From Chloroflexota bacterium (lineage in GTDB: Bacteria; Chloroflexota; Anaerolineae; Caldilineales; Caldilineaceae), in the NCBI GenBank assembly GCA_016199425.1, contig JACQGT010000469.1, positions 1 to 8,964 of the forward strand: 8,964 nucleotides of DNA. Direction: 5' to 3'. A program made the translations under genes and the position numbers. Positions 1 through 6,378 of the stretch are shown piece by piece (the stretch's first letter is position 1; each line of letters begins with the position of its first letter). A model generated the notes under the pieces. It was not told the origin of the DNA. It did no database searches and was given only the letters and a program-made list of their open reading frames with translations.

Positions 1-510
1 AGTCGCGAGCCGCTGCCCGCCGCCAGGTTTAGCCCAAGAATGAGGCGGAAATTACAGTTGATTGCGCTGAAAAGTCTCGGAGAAAGGGAAATCGACCAAC
101 TGGTGACCGGGATTCTGCACGAGACTTCCCCCCAGTTGGAGAATCCCGTGTCCGTTGACGCCCAAAAGTTGCAGGAACTGGCGCGTCGCTACGCCTGCGG
201 CCATCCACTCATTCCCAATTGGTTGGCGTGGAAACTAGCCCAGGATGCGGAGGCTTTTGAGGATGTAAAATGCGAAGGGAGCTTGCGCGAACTGGCGGTT
301 GAGATTATCGGGGACAGATTGGGGGCTTCAGAAGTGGGCCGTCTCATTGAATTGGCCCGTCGTTTTCCAGACGGTTTTACCGACGACGACCCCACCTGGA
401 CTCGTCAGTTGACCCAAATCGGGTTGGTGCGACACATCCCTGAAACACCAAAGTACCAGGTATTGCCCCCGCTGGCCTGTCTTTATAGGAAGGAGGGATC
501 GAATGGCTGA
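1..510 (+). CDS. C-terminal part of a STAND/NB-ARC-like NTPase (5' end outside window)
   Basis: The frame is open from the first base of the window, so the ATG at 40 is probably internal and the gene starts upstream; about 169 residues are visible. No P-loop is present in this part. What remains resembles the end of a STAND ATPase. A helical stretch carries the ELARRYACGHPL segment, like the GxPL motif of NB-ARC proteins. It is followed by LIELARRFPDGF and a winged-helix-like end in which 'GLVR...YQVLPPLACLYR' matches the usual 'short strand, then PPL.R.Y' ending of these ATPases. The stop at 508-510 overlaps the start of the next gene by 8 bases, which implies one transcript and probable translational coupling. 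STAND proteins are signal-dependent switch ATPases. The N-terminal effector of this one cannot be seen, so its output is unknown. The assignment rests on weak motifs read by eye. Confidence 0.6.
   Translation, partial: SREPLPAARFSPRMRRKLQLIALKSLGEREIDQLVTGILHETSPQLENPVSVDAQKLQELARRYACGHPLIPNWLAWKLAQDAEAFEDVKCEGSLRELAVEIIGDRLGASEVGRLIELARRFPDGFTDDDPTWTRQLTQIGLVRHIPETPKYQVLPPLACLYRKEGSNG
491..505 (+). promoter_or_regulatory. Ribosome binding site and ATG of the large STAND gene
   Basis: AGGAGGG at 491-497 lies 5 bases before the ATG at 503. It sits inside the last codons of the preceding gene, so the two genes are translationally linked. This site fixes the start of the 1098-residue protein. 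Confidence 0.75.
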
Positions 511-3500
511 GCGATTTCCCACACACCCTCTCTTTACCCTGCGCACCCGCGCCCTGGCCGGGCGCAGCGCGGAACAGCAGAAACTGCGCGCCGCGGTGGA
601 GCAATTGCGCAGCGCCGATGACGAAACTCGACTCTTTTATATCGCCGGCGCCGGCGGTATGGGCAAGACCCGTCTGCTGGAATGGTTGCGAAACGAACTC
701 TCCCCGGAGCTTACCGGAGGGAATCGACCCGTTCTCTGCACCCGCATCATCGACTTCTACAGTTCCCACGTGCGCATCGCGCTGGACCTGATCGAGGCCA
801 TTGCCCAGGACATCCGCCAAGGGCTTGACGGGAAATACAACGCCGACGAGATTTTCCGTGACTTCGACGATCTGTTACAGCGCTTCCGCAGCCAGCAGAA
901 TGCAGGTGTGCAAAGCGACATCCGCCGCCAGATGATGGAGGCTTTCGACGCGGCCTGGCGAAAGCTGGCGCAGCGGGGCTGCCGGTTGGTGGTGCTGCTG
1001 GACACGGCCGAGCTTCTGCGTTTCCACGACGATCCGGTGCGTGCGCGTTTCGAGGCTCCGCTGCCGTCGGCCACGGCCTGGCGCTGGCTGCAACGCACGG
1101 TCGAGCGGAATGATCTGCCCGGCGCGCTCTTTGTGACAGCAGGGCGGCGCAAAGAGGCCCCCGAACTGTACGACCAGTTGTGCAAGCTGGCCGGCGCGAA
1201 GGAGCGGGTCATCGAGTTGGGCGGTTTCTCCCCGGACGGCGTAGGTGAATACATCCAGTATTTATCTCACACTCTCGCGCAGAACGAGCATTCCTACGAA
1301 GCCGGACTGCTCAGCGCAGCCGAGGGATTCGACGACGCGCTGGTGGGCGTCTTCCACCGGCTGACCGGCGGTCTGCCCATTGCCCTGGCCGTTGCCCTGC
1401 AGCTCTACCTGGACAGGACGCCGCCGGCGCTGATGGCATTGATCGACGATCTGTTGGAGGGCAAGGATGCGCCGCCCAATATGCAGGAGGTAGTGCGCGC
1501 TACCCTCGTGCAGGCGCTGGGCGACTACGCCTTTGGGCAGGACGCCAGCGTCATTGTGCGCTATATGGCCCTGACCCGCCGCGGCCTGACCCCTGAACGC
1601 TTTAAGGCCATCTGGAAGGGTGACTATCAGTTTCCCGCTCTGGACAAAGACTTTGCCCAGTTGCAGCAGCAGATTTTCATCAAAACCCGGCCCGACGGCA
1701 GCCTCGTCCTGCACGACGAAATCGCCGACTGGCTGGAGGCCGGTTTTTACAGCGAGGATAGAAAGACCGCAAGAGAGATATATGAGTGGCTGGTGGCGGA
1801 ATACAATCGGGAGATCGAAGCGATAGAAGATGCGATTGTCCGCTTCAATCAACGCACAAATATCAGTGATGAAGAGATCGCTGAGGATGACATTCAATCC
1901 TTGCCGGAATCTGCCCCCTCCTCGCGGCCACCAGCGACTCCGCAACAATTAACAGAAGAGCGGGCGTTGTTTGATGCACGCGATCGCCGCCGCCATTTGA
2001 CAGCCGATCGTATGAGCTACGCCCTGCGCTGGAGTCCGGCAGAGGGCTACAAACACTACTACGAACTGGCCGAGGAGATTTTTAGCACGGGTCTGCGCGA
2101 ATATGAGGCCCACATCCGCGCCGTCTTTTTGGAGTGGTGGGGCGCCCAGGAAGCCGCTGCGGGAAATTATCGCTATCGCAACGAAGCGACCGCCGCCGGT
2201 GTTACCCCTGATCTGATCGACGGCGATTTCGCCCTGCGCGCGGTGCAGCGCGCCTATACCGAACAACAGCCGGCTGCGCAACGGCTGCGCAATACCTTCG
2301 CACTGGCGCAGCGCATCCTGGACGCCGGCGATTTCGACATCCCCCGGCACGCACGCCTTCTGCTGGAAGTCTACATCAATCTCTGCCGGGGCCGACTGGA
2401 AGGAGAAACGACGCTGGAAGAGGTGCGAGCTGCTTTTGACCGCTGTATGGCGGCGCTGGAGCAGGAGAAGCGAACTCACGGCAAATGGAATGCAGACCTG
2501 CAGGGCTGGCTGATCCACGCGGCCCGGGCCTTTGGCTACTACGCCTATGGCTTCTTCGAACGCTCCCGGGGGCACTACGGCCGGGCCGCCCGCCGGTATA
2601 CAGATAGCCTGTGGCCCTATCGGGATCTGAAATTCGAAGTCAGCCAGGCCCGTTCCCTCAACGACAAGGCCTATGCCCTGGCTCTGGTGGGCGACTCCCT
2701 TAAAGCCGAGGCCGCAGTGAAAGACGCCCTGGAGCTGCGCCAGCGACTGGGCTTCGGCTTCACCATCGGTCTCAGCTTGAACACCTACGGCATTGTATTG
2801 ACGATGAGCGAGCGTCCGGTCTCCGCCGAGTATTACTGCCGGCGCGCCCTGGAAATCTTTCGCCGGGTGGACAGCCCCTACTGGCAGATGCTCGCCCATC
2901 GCGCCTTGAGCGAAGCCCATCGACGGGATGCGGAGCGTCTGACCCAGGCGCGCGGACATTACCTGGGCCATCTGGAAAACGCGCTGGCAGAGAGCGAGCA
3001 GAGCTACGCCTTCGCCCAAAAGCTCCTGCAGCCGCCCGACTCGCTCCTCGCCGACATCCTGGACGAATATGGCTGCGTCTATCGCGACCTGGCCCATTTC
3101 TGCTGGCAGAACCGGGACGATTGCGCAGACAAGCACGACGCCAACGAGTCATTCCGCCGGGCAGAAGAGCTTCTCCGGCAATCTATCCAGGCGGTCGCGG
3201 GAATCGGTGCCAGCGAGCGACGGGTGGATTCGGCCATCAATCTGGCCTATCTGTATTACTGGAGAATTGATTCCGTGCAGGGCGATGGGATCAATGCCGA
3301 CCAGCGCGGACAGATGCTGGCCTGGCTCGATGAAGCAGAAACGCGCCTCCAAGAGGCGATTGGCTTTGCGCCCGAAGATTACAGAAACCCGGCGCACCCG
3401 CGTCACCAGAGAGGCGATCCGAGCCACTACTGGACGCATCTGAGCAAGGCCTGGTCCCTGGCCGCGCTGATTCTCCAGGAACGCAGGCTGCTGGCTGAGC

Positions 3501-3799
3501 GCGCCGGGGAACTCGCAGCAGACAAAGAGCCCTCCTTCGAAGATGAGTTGCTGCGCGCCGTCATGCGCATCCTCTATTATGCCAGCAGGCTTCCCGGCAA
3601 CGTTCGGGCCGTGCGCCGCGCCCTTCAAATAGCCTACGATGTGTTCAAACCGCTTGCCAGCGACACTCTCGAACGCTTCTACGCAGAGGGCGCGCAGCTC
3701 TTCCCCGCAGAGGAGCGGGATGCGTGGCAGCGCGCCGAGCATCTTCTCCGCGCGCATCTTCGGGACAACTTTGGCATTGGCGATTTTTCTTCACAATAG
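503..3799 (+). CDS. STAND-class NTPase with TPR-like sensor region, 1098 aa
   Basis: A large signal-transduction ATPase. A short basic N-terminus leads to an FTLRTRALAGRSAEQQ segment (about 11-26), the usual lead-in 'F.GR..E...L' of STAND/AAA_16 proteins. Walker A is GAGGMGKT (49-56). Walker B is RLVVLLDTAE (161-170, Asp167), followed by a sensor-like strand ALFVTAGRR (209-216). LTGGLPIALA (287-296) matches the NB-ARC GLPL motif. A winged-helix-like part runs about 350-412. After a charged, proline-containing linker (about 440-490), residues about 500-1080 are almost all helical. Several stretches there have TPR spacing (about 680-705, 717-750, 757-790, 850-900). No separate N-terminal effector domain is visible, so the output may pass through its partners. 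It lies 19 bases upstream of a radical SAM/SPASM gene. NB-ARC/TPR proteins accompany radical SAM peptide maturases such as FxsB in actinobacteria; membership in such a system is inference. Confidence 0.85.
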   Translation: MAERFPTHPLFTLRTRALAGRSAEQQKLRAAVEQLRSADDETRLFYIAGAGGMGKTRLLEWLRNELSPELTGGNRPVLCTRIIDFYSSHVRIALDLIEAIAQDIRQGLDGKYNADEIFRDFDDLLQRFRSQQNAGVQSDIRRQMMEAFDAAWRKLAQRGCRLVVLLDTAELLRFHDDPVRARFEAPLPSATAWRWLQRTVERNDLPGALFVTAGRRKEAPELYDQLCKLAGAKERVIELGGFSPDGVGEYIQYLSHTLAQNEHSYEAGLLSAAEGFDDALVGVFHRLTGGLPIALAVALQLYLDRTPPALMALIDDLLEGKDAPPNMQEVVRATLVQALGDYAFGQDASVIVRYMALTRRGLTPERFKAIWKGDYQFPALDKDFAQLQQQIFIKTRPDGSLVLHDEIADWLEAGFYSEDRKTAREIYEWLVAEYNREIEAIEDAIVRFNQRTNISDEEIAEDDIQSLPESAPSSRPPATPQQLTEERALFDARDRRRHLTADRMSYALRWSPAEGYKHYYELAEEIFSTGLREYEAHIRAVFLEWWGAQEAAAGNYRYRNEATAAGVTPDLIDGDFALRAVQRAYTEQQPAAQRLRNTFALAQRILDAGDFDIPRHARLLLEVYINLCRGRLEGETTLEEVRAAFDRCMAALEQEKRTHGKWNADLQGWLIHAARAFGYYAYGFFERSRGHYGRAARRYTDSLWPYRDLKFEVSQARSLNDKAYALALVGDSLKAEAAVKDALELRQRLGFGFTIGLSLNTYGIVLTMSERPVSAEYYCRRALEIFRRVDSPYWQMLAHRALSEAHRRDAERLTQARGHYLGHLENALAESEQSYAFAQKLLQPPDSLLADILDEYGCVYRDLAHFCWQNRDDCADKHDANESFRRAEELLRQSIQAVAGIGASERRVDSAINLAYLYYWRIDSVQGDGINADQRGQMLAWLDEAETRLQEAIGFAPEDYRNPAHPRHQRGDPSHYWTHLSKAWSLAALILQERRLLAERAGELAADKEPSFEDELLRAVMRILYYASRLPGNVRAVRRALQIAYDVFKPLASDTLERFYAEGAQLFPAEERDAWQRAEHLLRAHLRDNFGIGDFSSQ

Positions 3800-3818
3800 T
3801 CAGTCCACAGGGGGCGCA

Positions 3819-5456
3819 ATGGCACAAGCAGACAGGCGTTTTCCTATCGCATTGACAGATTTGGAATGGCTCACGGACGTTCGGCGTTCGTCCGCTCCAT
3901 CGCGCAGCGACCTCCCCACTGCCCCTCTCCCCCCACGGCGACAGCGGGAGAAAGTGTGGGCAGGCCGCGTCTCGACTAGCCCGCTGGTAATCCACGCCAG
4001 TCTCTTTCCCCAGGCGGAGACGGACGCCTATCACTTCCAATGCGATTGCGCCTGTCCTGACGACGGTTTTGTCCTCCAGCCGCGCAGCCAGCTACCCAGC
4101 GTTGGCGAGCTTCCCCTGCGCCATCCGGTCTTGCACCGCCAGCAACTCGCAGATAGCTACACATTGCTCTTCAATCCGATACACGACCGGGGAGTGGCCG
4201 TGCTGAACCCAGCCGCCCACGCACTCTGGCAGCACTTTGCAAGGCCGCAACGGGTGACGGACGCGCTGGCAGGAGAGGCTGACAGTGAATCGTTGGGGAC
4301 AATTGATTCTCTGCTTCGTTTTGGTCTGCTGGAATCTGTCGGCAAGCGGTTTGCGCCTCGACAGGGCGCGCCCCAGACATTGAGTACGTGGATTCACGTC
4401 ACCAACGCCTGCAATCTGCGCTGTGACTATTGCTACATCGACAAGAGCGACGAGGAGATGCCCGCAGATGTGGGCTGGGCCGCGGTGGATGCTATCTTTC
4501 GCTCGGCGGCGGCCAACGGCTTCCGGCAGGTCAAGCTAAAGTTCGCCGGCGGCGAGGCCCTGCTCAACTGGCAGCGGGTGCTGGAGATGGAGGCCTACGC
4601 CCGGGAGCGCAGCCAGCAGACGGGTATTGGGGTGGAAGCGGTGCTGTTGAGCAATGGGGTCTTCACCAGCGAAGAGGTCATTGCAGAGTGCAAAACCCGG
4701 CAGATACGCATCAGCATCTCCCTGGACGGCGTCGGTGACTATCACGACAGCCAGCGGCGCTTTGTCAATGGACGCGGCTCATTTGCCTGGGTGGATCGCA
4801 CGATTGAGCGGCTGATCGCCGCTGGGATACATCCTTTCATCAGCATCACCCTCTCCAACCGCAACGCAGACGGTCTGGCGGAGACGGTGGCCTACGCACT
4901 GGAACGCCAGCTTCCCTTCAATATCAATTTCTTTCGCGATAATGAGTGCGCAGCCCCCTACGGCGATCTGCGTTTACAAGACGAACGAATTATCAATGCC
5001 ATCTTGCGCGCCTTTGCCGTGATCGAAGACAATCTCCCCGAGCAGAGTTTGTTGGGCTATCTGGTGGACCGTGCCCAGTTCAACACTCCCCACAACCGGA
5101 CGTGCAGCGCGGGCCAGTCCTATTTGGTTATCGATCAGCGGGGCAATATCGCCAAGTGCCAGATGGAAATCGAGCAACCCATCACAAATGTCTTTGCCCC
5201 AGATCCACTGGCGATGCTGCGTGGCGCGGGGGAAGGGGTACAAAACCTGCCGGTGGATGAAAAGGAGGGCTGCCGGGAGTGCGAATGGCGCTACTGGTGC
5301 GCTGGGGGTTGCCCCATTGCTACCTATCGGGCAACCGGTCGCTACGACGTGAAATCGCCCAACTGTCACATCTATAAAGCCATCTACCCGGAGGCCTTAC
5401 GCCTGGAGGGGTTGCGTCTGTTGAAACTGGCGAATCGGTATGGACAGATACATTGA
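3819..5456 (+). CDS. Radical SAM/SPASM protein with PqqD-like N-terminal region (putative peptide maturase), 545 aa
   Basis: The radical SAM cluster motif CNLRCDYC (Cys198, Cys202, Cys205) binds the [4Fe-4S] cluster that cleaves S-adenosylmethionine. GGEAL at 244-248 is the usual second motif. The C-terminus has SPASM cysteines for auxiliary clusters: Cys429, Cys447, then CX2CX5CX3C (485, 488, 494, 498) and Cys516. Residues about 105-180 ('YTLLFNP...VAVLNPAAHALW...GLLE') resemble a PqqD-like peptide-recognition domain. SPASM enzymes with such a domain typically make carbon-carbon, thioether or related crosslinks in a ribosomal peptide. An unusual CDCAC cluster sits at 75-79. The frame is open further upstream, back to an ATG at 3639, but that lies inside the STAND gene. 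The ATG at 3819, 19 bases after the STAND stop and behind a weak AGGGGG, is preferred. Its substrate is not known. An anaerobic sulfatase-maturase role is less likely because no sulfatase is nearby and the N-terminal region is PqqD-like. Confidence 0.88.
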   Translation: MAQADRRFPIALTDLEWLTDVRRSSAPSRSDLPTAPLPPRRQREKVWAGRVSTSPLVIHASLFPQAETDAYHFQCDCACPDDGFVLQPRSQLPSVGELPLRHPVLHRQQLADSYTLLFNPIHDRGVAVLNPAAHALWQHFARPQRVTDALAGEADSESLGTIDSLLRFGLLESVGKRFAPRQGAPQTLSTWIHVTNACNLRCDYCYIDKSDEEMPADVGWAAVDAIFRSAAANGFRQVKLKFAGGEALLNWQRVLEMEAYARERSQQTGIGVEAVLLSNGVFTSEEVIAECKTRQIRISISLDGVGDYHDSQRRFVNGRGSFAWVDRTIERLIAAGIHPFISITLSNRNADGLAETVAYALERQLPFNINFFRDNECAAPYGDLRLQDERIINAILRAFAVIEDNLPEQSLLGYLVDRAQFNTPHNRTCSAGQSYLVIDQRGNIAKCQMEIEQPITNVFAPDPLAMLRGAGEGVQNLPVDEKEGCRECEWRYWCAGGCPIATYRATGRYDVKSPNCHIYKAIYPEALRLEGLRLLKLANRYGQIH

Positions 5457-5524
5457 CACCGCTTCTTGTCAGTCGTCGCCGCTATTTTGTATGGGTTCTG
5501 TAACCTGCTGTAGGCAACTTGCGC

Positions 5525-5552
5525 TTGAATTGATCGGCCAACGCCGTATACT
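5525..5552 (+). promoter_or_regulatory. Putative sigma70-type promoter for the small-ORF cassette
   Basis: TTGAAT (5525-5530), a 16-base spacer and TATACT (5547-5552) match the -35 and -10 consensus at four and five of six positions. It lies downstream of the radical SAM stop and would place palindromic repeat A in the leader of the transcript that carries the two small ORFs. Prediction by eye only. Confidence 0.45.
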
Positions 5553-5575
5553 GAGGACACAGCAAGTAGATGTTT

Positions 5576-5651
5576 TCGGGGATAACGAGCCACCAGAAAG
5601 AGAATGACGGTTTCATTATCAAAGGGGATAGCGCATTCCCCATAAGCTCTA
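5576..5651 (+). repeat. Palindromic repeat, copy A
   Basis: This 76-base element matches the copy at 6105-6178 with about ten substitutions and one 2-base indel (about 84% identity). The ends are the most conserved: ATAACGAGCCACCAGA on the left and ATAAGCTCTA on the right. The outer inverted repeat is worn here, with only GGGGA (5578-5582) against TCCCC (5637-5641), plus a weak inner TATC/GATA stem. It lies between the putative promoter and the 63-residue ORF, so it would be in the 5' untranslated region. It has no run of T and so is not a standard terminator. Confidence 0.7.
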
Positions 5652-5694
5652 CTATAGTTCTTGGGTGCATAAAATCAGAAAGGTTACGAACGTG

Positions 5695-5886
5695 ATGAAT
5701 TCTAAAGGTCTCTTGAAAGAACGACTTCTGACCATTCGTGAGATTGAAGACGTCGAACATGCAATCACCAACGGCGAAGAAATACTTAGGAACGTGCTTA
5801 ATGTCTTGGTAGGAAGGCTATCTCTAGTGGATGGATTGTATCAGTTAGCCATCGAGAGTGAACAAAGGCCGAGCTACTTGTTTTAG
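5695..5886 (+). CDS. Small hypothetical protein, 63 aa
   Basis: I do not recognise this protein. The ATG at 5695 is preceded by an AGAAAGG-like purine stretch at a long spacing. A GTG at 5692 directly before it and an upstream ATG at 5665 are alternative starts. The predicted protein is mostly helical and amphipathic with many charged residues (KERLLTIREIEDVEHAI), then a more hydrophobic NVLNVLVGRLSLVDGLYQLA part, and ends in RPSYLF. It has no cysteine, no clear membrane span and no signal peptide. It lies between the two palindromic repeats and 44 bases before a stronger small ORF. It could be an accessory protein or a precursor-like peptide of the upstream radical SAM enzyme, or a chance ORF. 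A 92-codon minus-strand frame overlaps it but has less support. Confidence 0.4.
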   Translation: MNSKGLLKERLLTIREIEDVEHAITNGEEILRNVLNVLVGRLSLVDGLYQLAIESEQRPSYLF

Positions 5887-5930
5887 GATACCAATGGCTG
5901 GTACTTCGATTGATTTATTAGGAGGGGAAA

Positions 5931-6062
5931 ATGCCGCCGCAGAATTCAATGCCACCTGCTGAACCCGTGTGGGAAATTGTGACCGGAGTCCTGCGCTTGA
6001 TTTTCTTTGCATCCGCCGTCGGGTTTGCGGTTGGATGCTATGTTGGTGCTATGTACCTCTAA
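5931..6062 (+). CDS. Small single-span membrane peptide, 43 aa
   Basis: TTAGGAGGGGAAA directly precedes the ATG at 5931, an excellent Shine-Dalgarno sequence at short spacing. That makes translation more likely than for most ORFs of this size. The peptide starts with a proline-rich polar N-terminus (MPPQNSMPPAEPVW). A hydrophobic stretch then runs from about residue 16 to the end, rich in small residues (ASAVGFAVGC, then YVGAM), with GxxxG-like spacing that favours helix packing in membranes. It has one cysteine (Cys36) and ends in AMYL. It may be a membrane peptide (toxin-like, regulatory or sensor partner) or a substrate for the nearby radical SAM/SPASM enzyme. No known family is recognised. 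It lies between repeats A and B and probably shares a transcript with the 63-residue ORF. Confidence 0.55.
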   Translation: MPPQNSMPPAEPVWEIVTGVLRLIFFASAVGFAVGCYVGAMYL

Positions 6063-6070
6063 TGCGTCTG

Positions 6071-6099
6071 TTACAATTGCGGCTAATCACATATATACA
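6071..6099 (+). promoter_or_regulatory. Possible promoter upstream of repeat B
   Basis: TTACAA (6071-6076), a 17-base spacer and TATACA (6094-6099) each match the sigma70 consensus at four of six positions. It sits just before repeat B. The local AT-richness makes chance matches likely. Confidence 0.25.
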
Positions 6100-6101
6100 C
6101 A

Positions 6102-6178
6102 TTATCGGGAATAACGAGCCACCAGAGAGAATTACGATTTCATCACCAGAGGTGATAGCTTATTCCCGATAAGCTCTA
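6102..6178 (+). repeat. Palindromic repeat, copy B (long inverted repeat)
   Basis: This is the better-preserved copy of the repeat at 5576-5651. TTATCGGGAATAA (6102-6114) is perfectly complementary to 6160-6172, a 13-bp outer stem. Inside it ATCACC (6142-6147) pairs with GGTGAT (6151-6156) around a 3-base loop. The transcript could therefore form a stem with an internal hairpin. The conserved left end ATAACGAGCCACCAGA and right end ATAAGCTCTA are shared with copy A. No transposase is adjacent, so it could be a MITE/REP-like element or a conserved RNA structure. Confidence 0.75.
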
Positions 6179-6268
6179 GTAAACAATACCCGCAGACAAC
6201 ACAAGGAGATGCCTATCGACAACAAGCGAGAAGACGATGCATAGAAGCGGATTCCATCCCATCCACAC

Positions 6269-6346
6269 AGGAGGTGTTTATGGGCAGCAGCCGTCACGGT
6301 GACGGCAGACAAACTTTACAAAAAACACAAAAACAAGCGAGACTGT
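6269..6346 (+). other. Strong ribosome binding site with an ORF lacking a stop before the terminator
   Basis: AGGAGGTG (6269-6276) is a full-length match to the anti-Shine-Dalgarno sequence, and ATG follows at 6280 (GTG at 6274 is also in frame). The frame begins MGSSRHGDGRQTLQKTQKQ and runs without a stop into and beyond the terminator hairpin; the first stop is near 7143, deep in sequence antisense to the GNAT gene. If transcription ends at the hairpin, the message has no stop codon for this frame. The long extension is probably a shadow of the minus-strand gene. The initiation signal looks real, but no product is recognised. Confidence 0.35.
6290..6306. repeat. Short perfect inverted repeat GCCGTCAC-G-GTGACGGC
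   Basis: Two 8-base arms surround a single G, just after the ATG at 6280. A one-base centre cannot form a tight RNA hairpin without opening pairs, so a protein-binding operator is as plausible as RNA structure. No regulator gene adjoins it. Confidence 0.4.
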
Positions 6347-6370
6347 TATACAGTCTCGCTTGTTTTTGTG
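6326..6370. terminator. Bidirectional intrinsic terminator, 21-bp perfect stem
   Basis: The arms 6326-6346 and 6350-6370 are perfectly complementary with a TAT loop. The core ACAAGCGAGACTGT is flanked by runs of A on the left and T on the right, so it acts on transcripts from either strand. It lies between the plus-strand small-ORF cassette and the stop codon of the minus-strand GNAT gene, where converging transcripts meet. Confidence 0.9.
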
Positions 6371-6378
6371 GCAGACTC

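Noticed and set aside
1949..3136. 395-codon minus-strand ORF inside the STAND gene
   Set aside because: GC-rich coding sequence often leaves long antisense frames open. The plus-strand product has Walker motifs and TPR-like helices, while the antisense one has none.
3639..3818. Upstream start of the radical SAM gene at 3639
   Set aside because: It would overlap the STAND gene by about 160 bases and add a low-complexity shadow segment. The ATG at 3819 fits the operon spacing.
5454..5471. TGACA/TGTCA hairpin after the radical SAM stop as a terminator
   Set aside because: The stem is only 5 bp with no following T run.
5482..5760. 92-codon minus-strand ORF across repeat A
   Set aside because: It has no clear ribosome binding site and runs through the palindromic repeat. 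In copy B the equivalent frame is broken by a 2-base indel and a stop, so the repeat is not under coding selection.
5576..6178. Integron attC sites or diversity-generating retroelement template/variable repeats
   Set aside because: The repeats lack the paired RYYYAAC/GTTRRRY ends of attC, no integrase or reverse transcriptase is present, and the differences are not adenine-specific.
6209..6244. 11-codon ORF MPIDNKREDDA
   Set aside because: AAGGAG abuts the ATG with no spacer, which is poor for initiation, and the peptide is too short to support.
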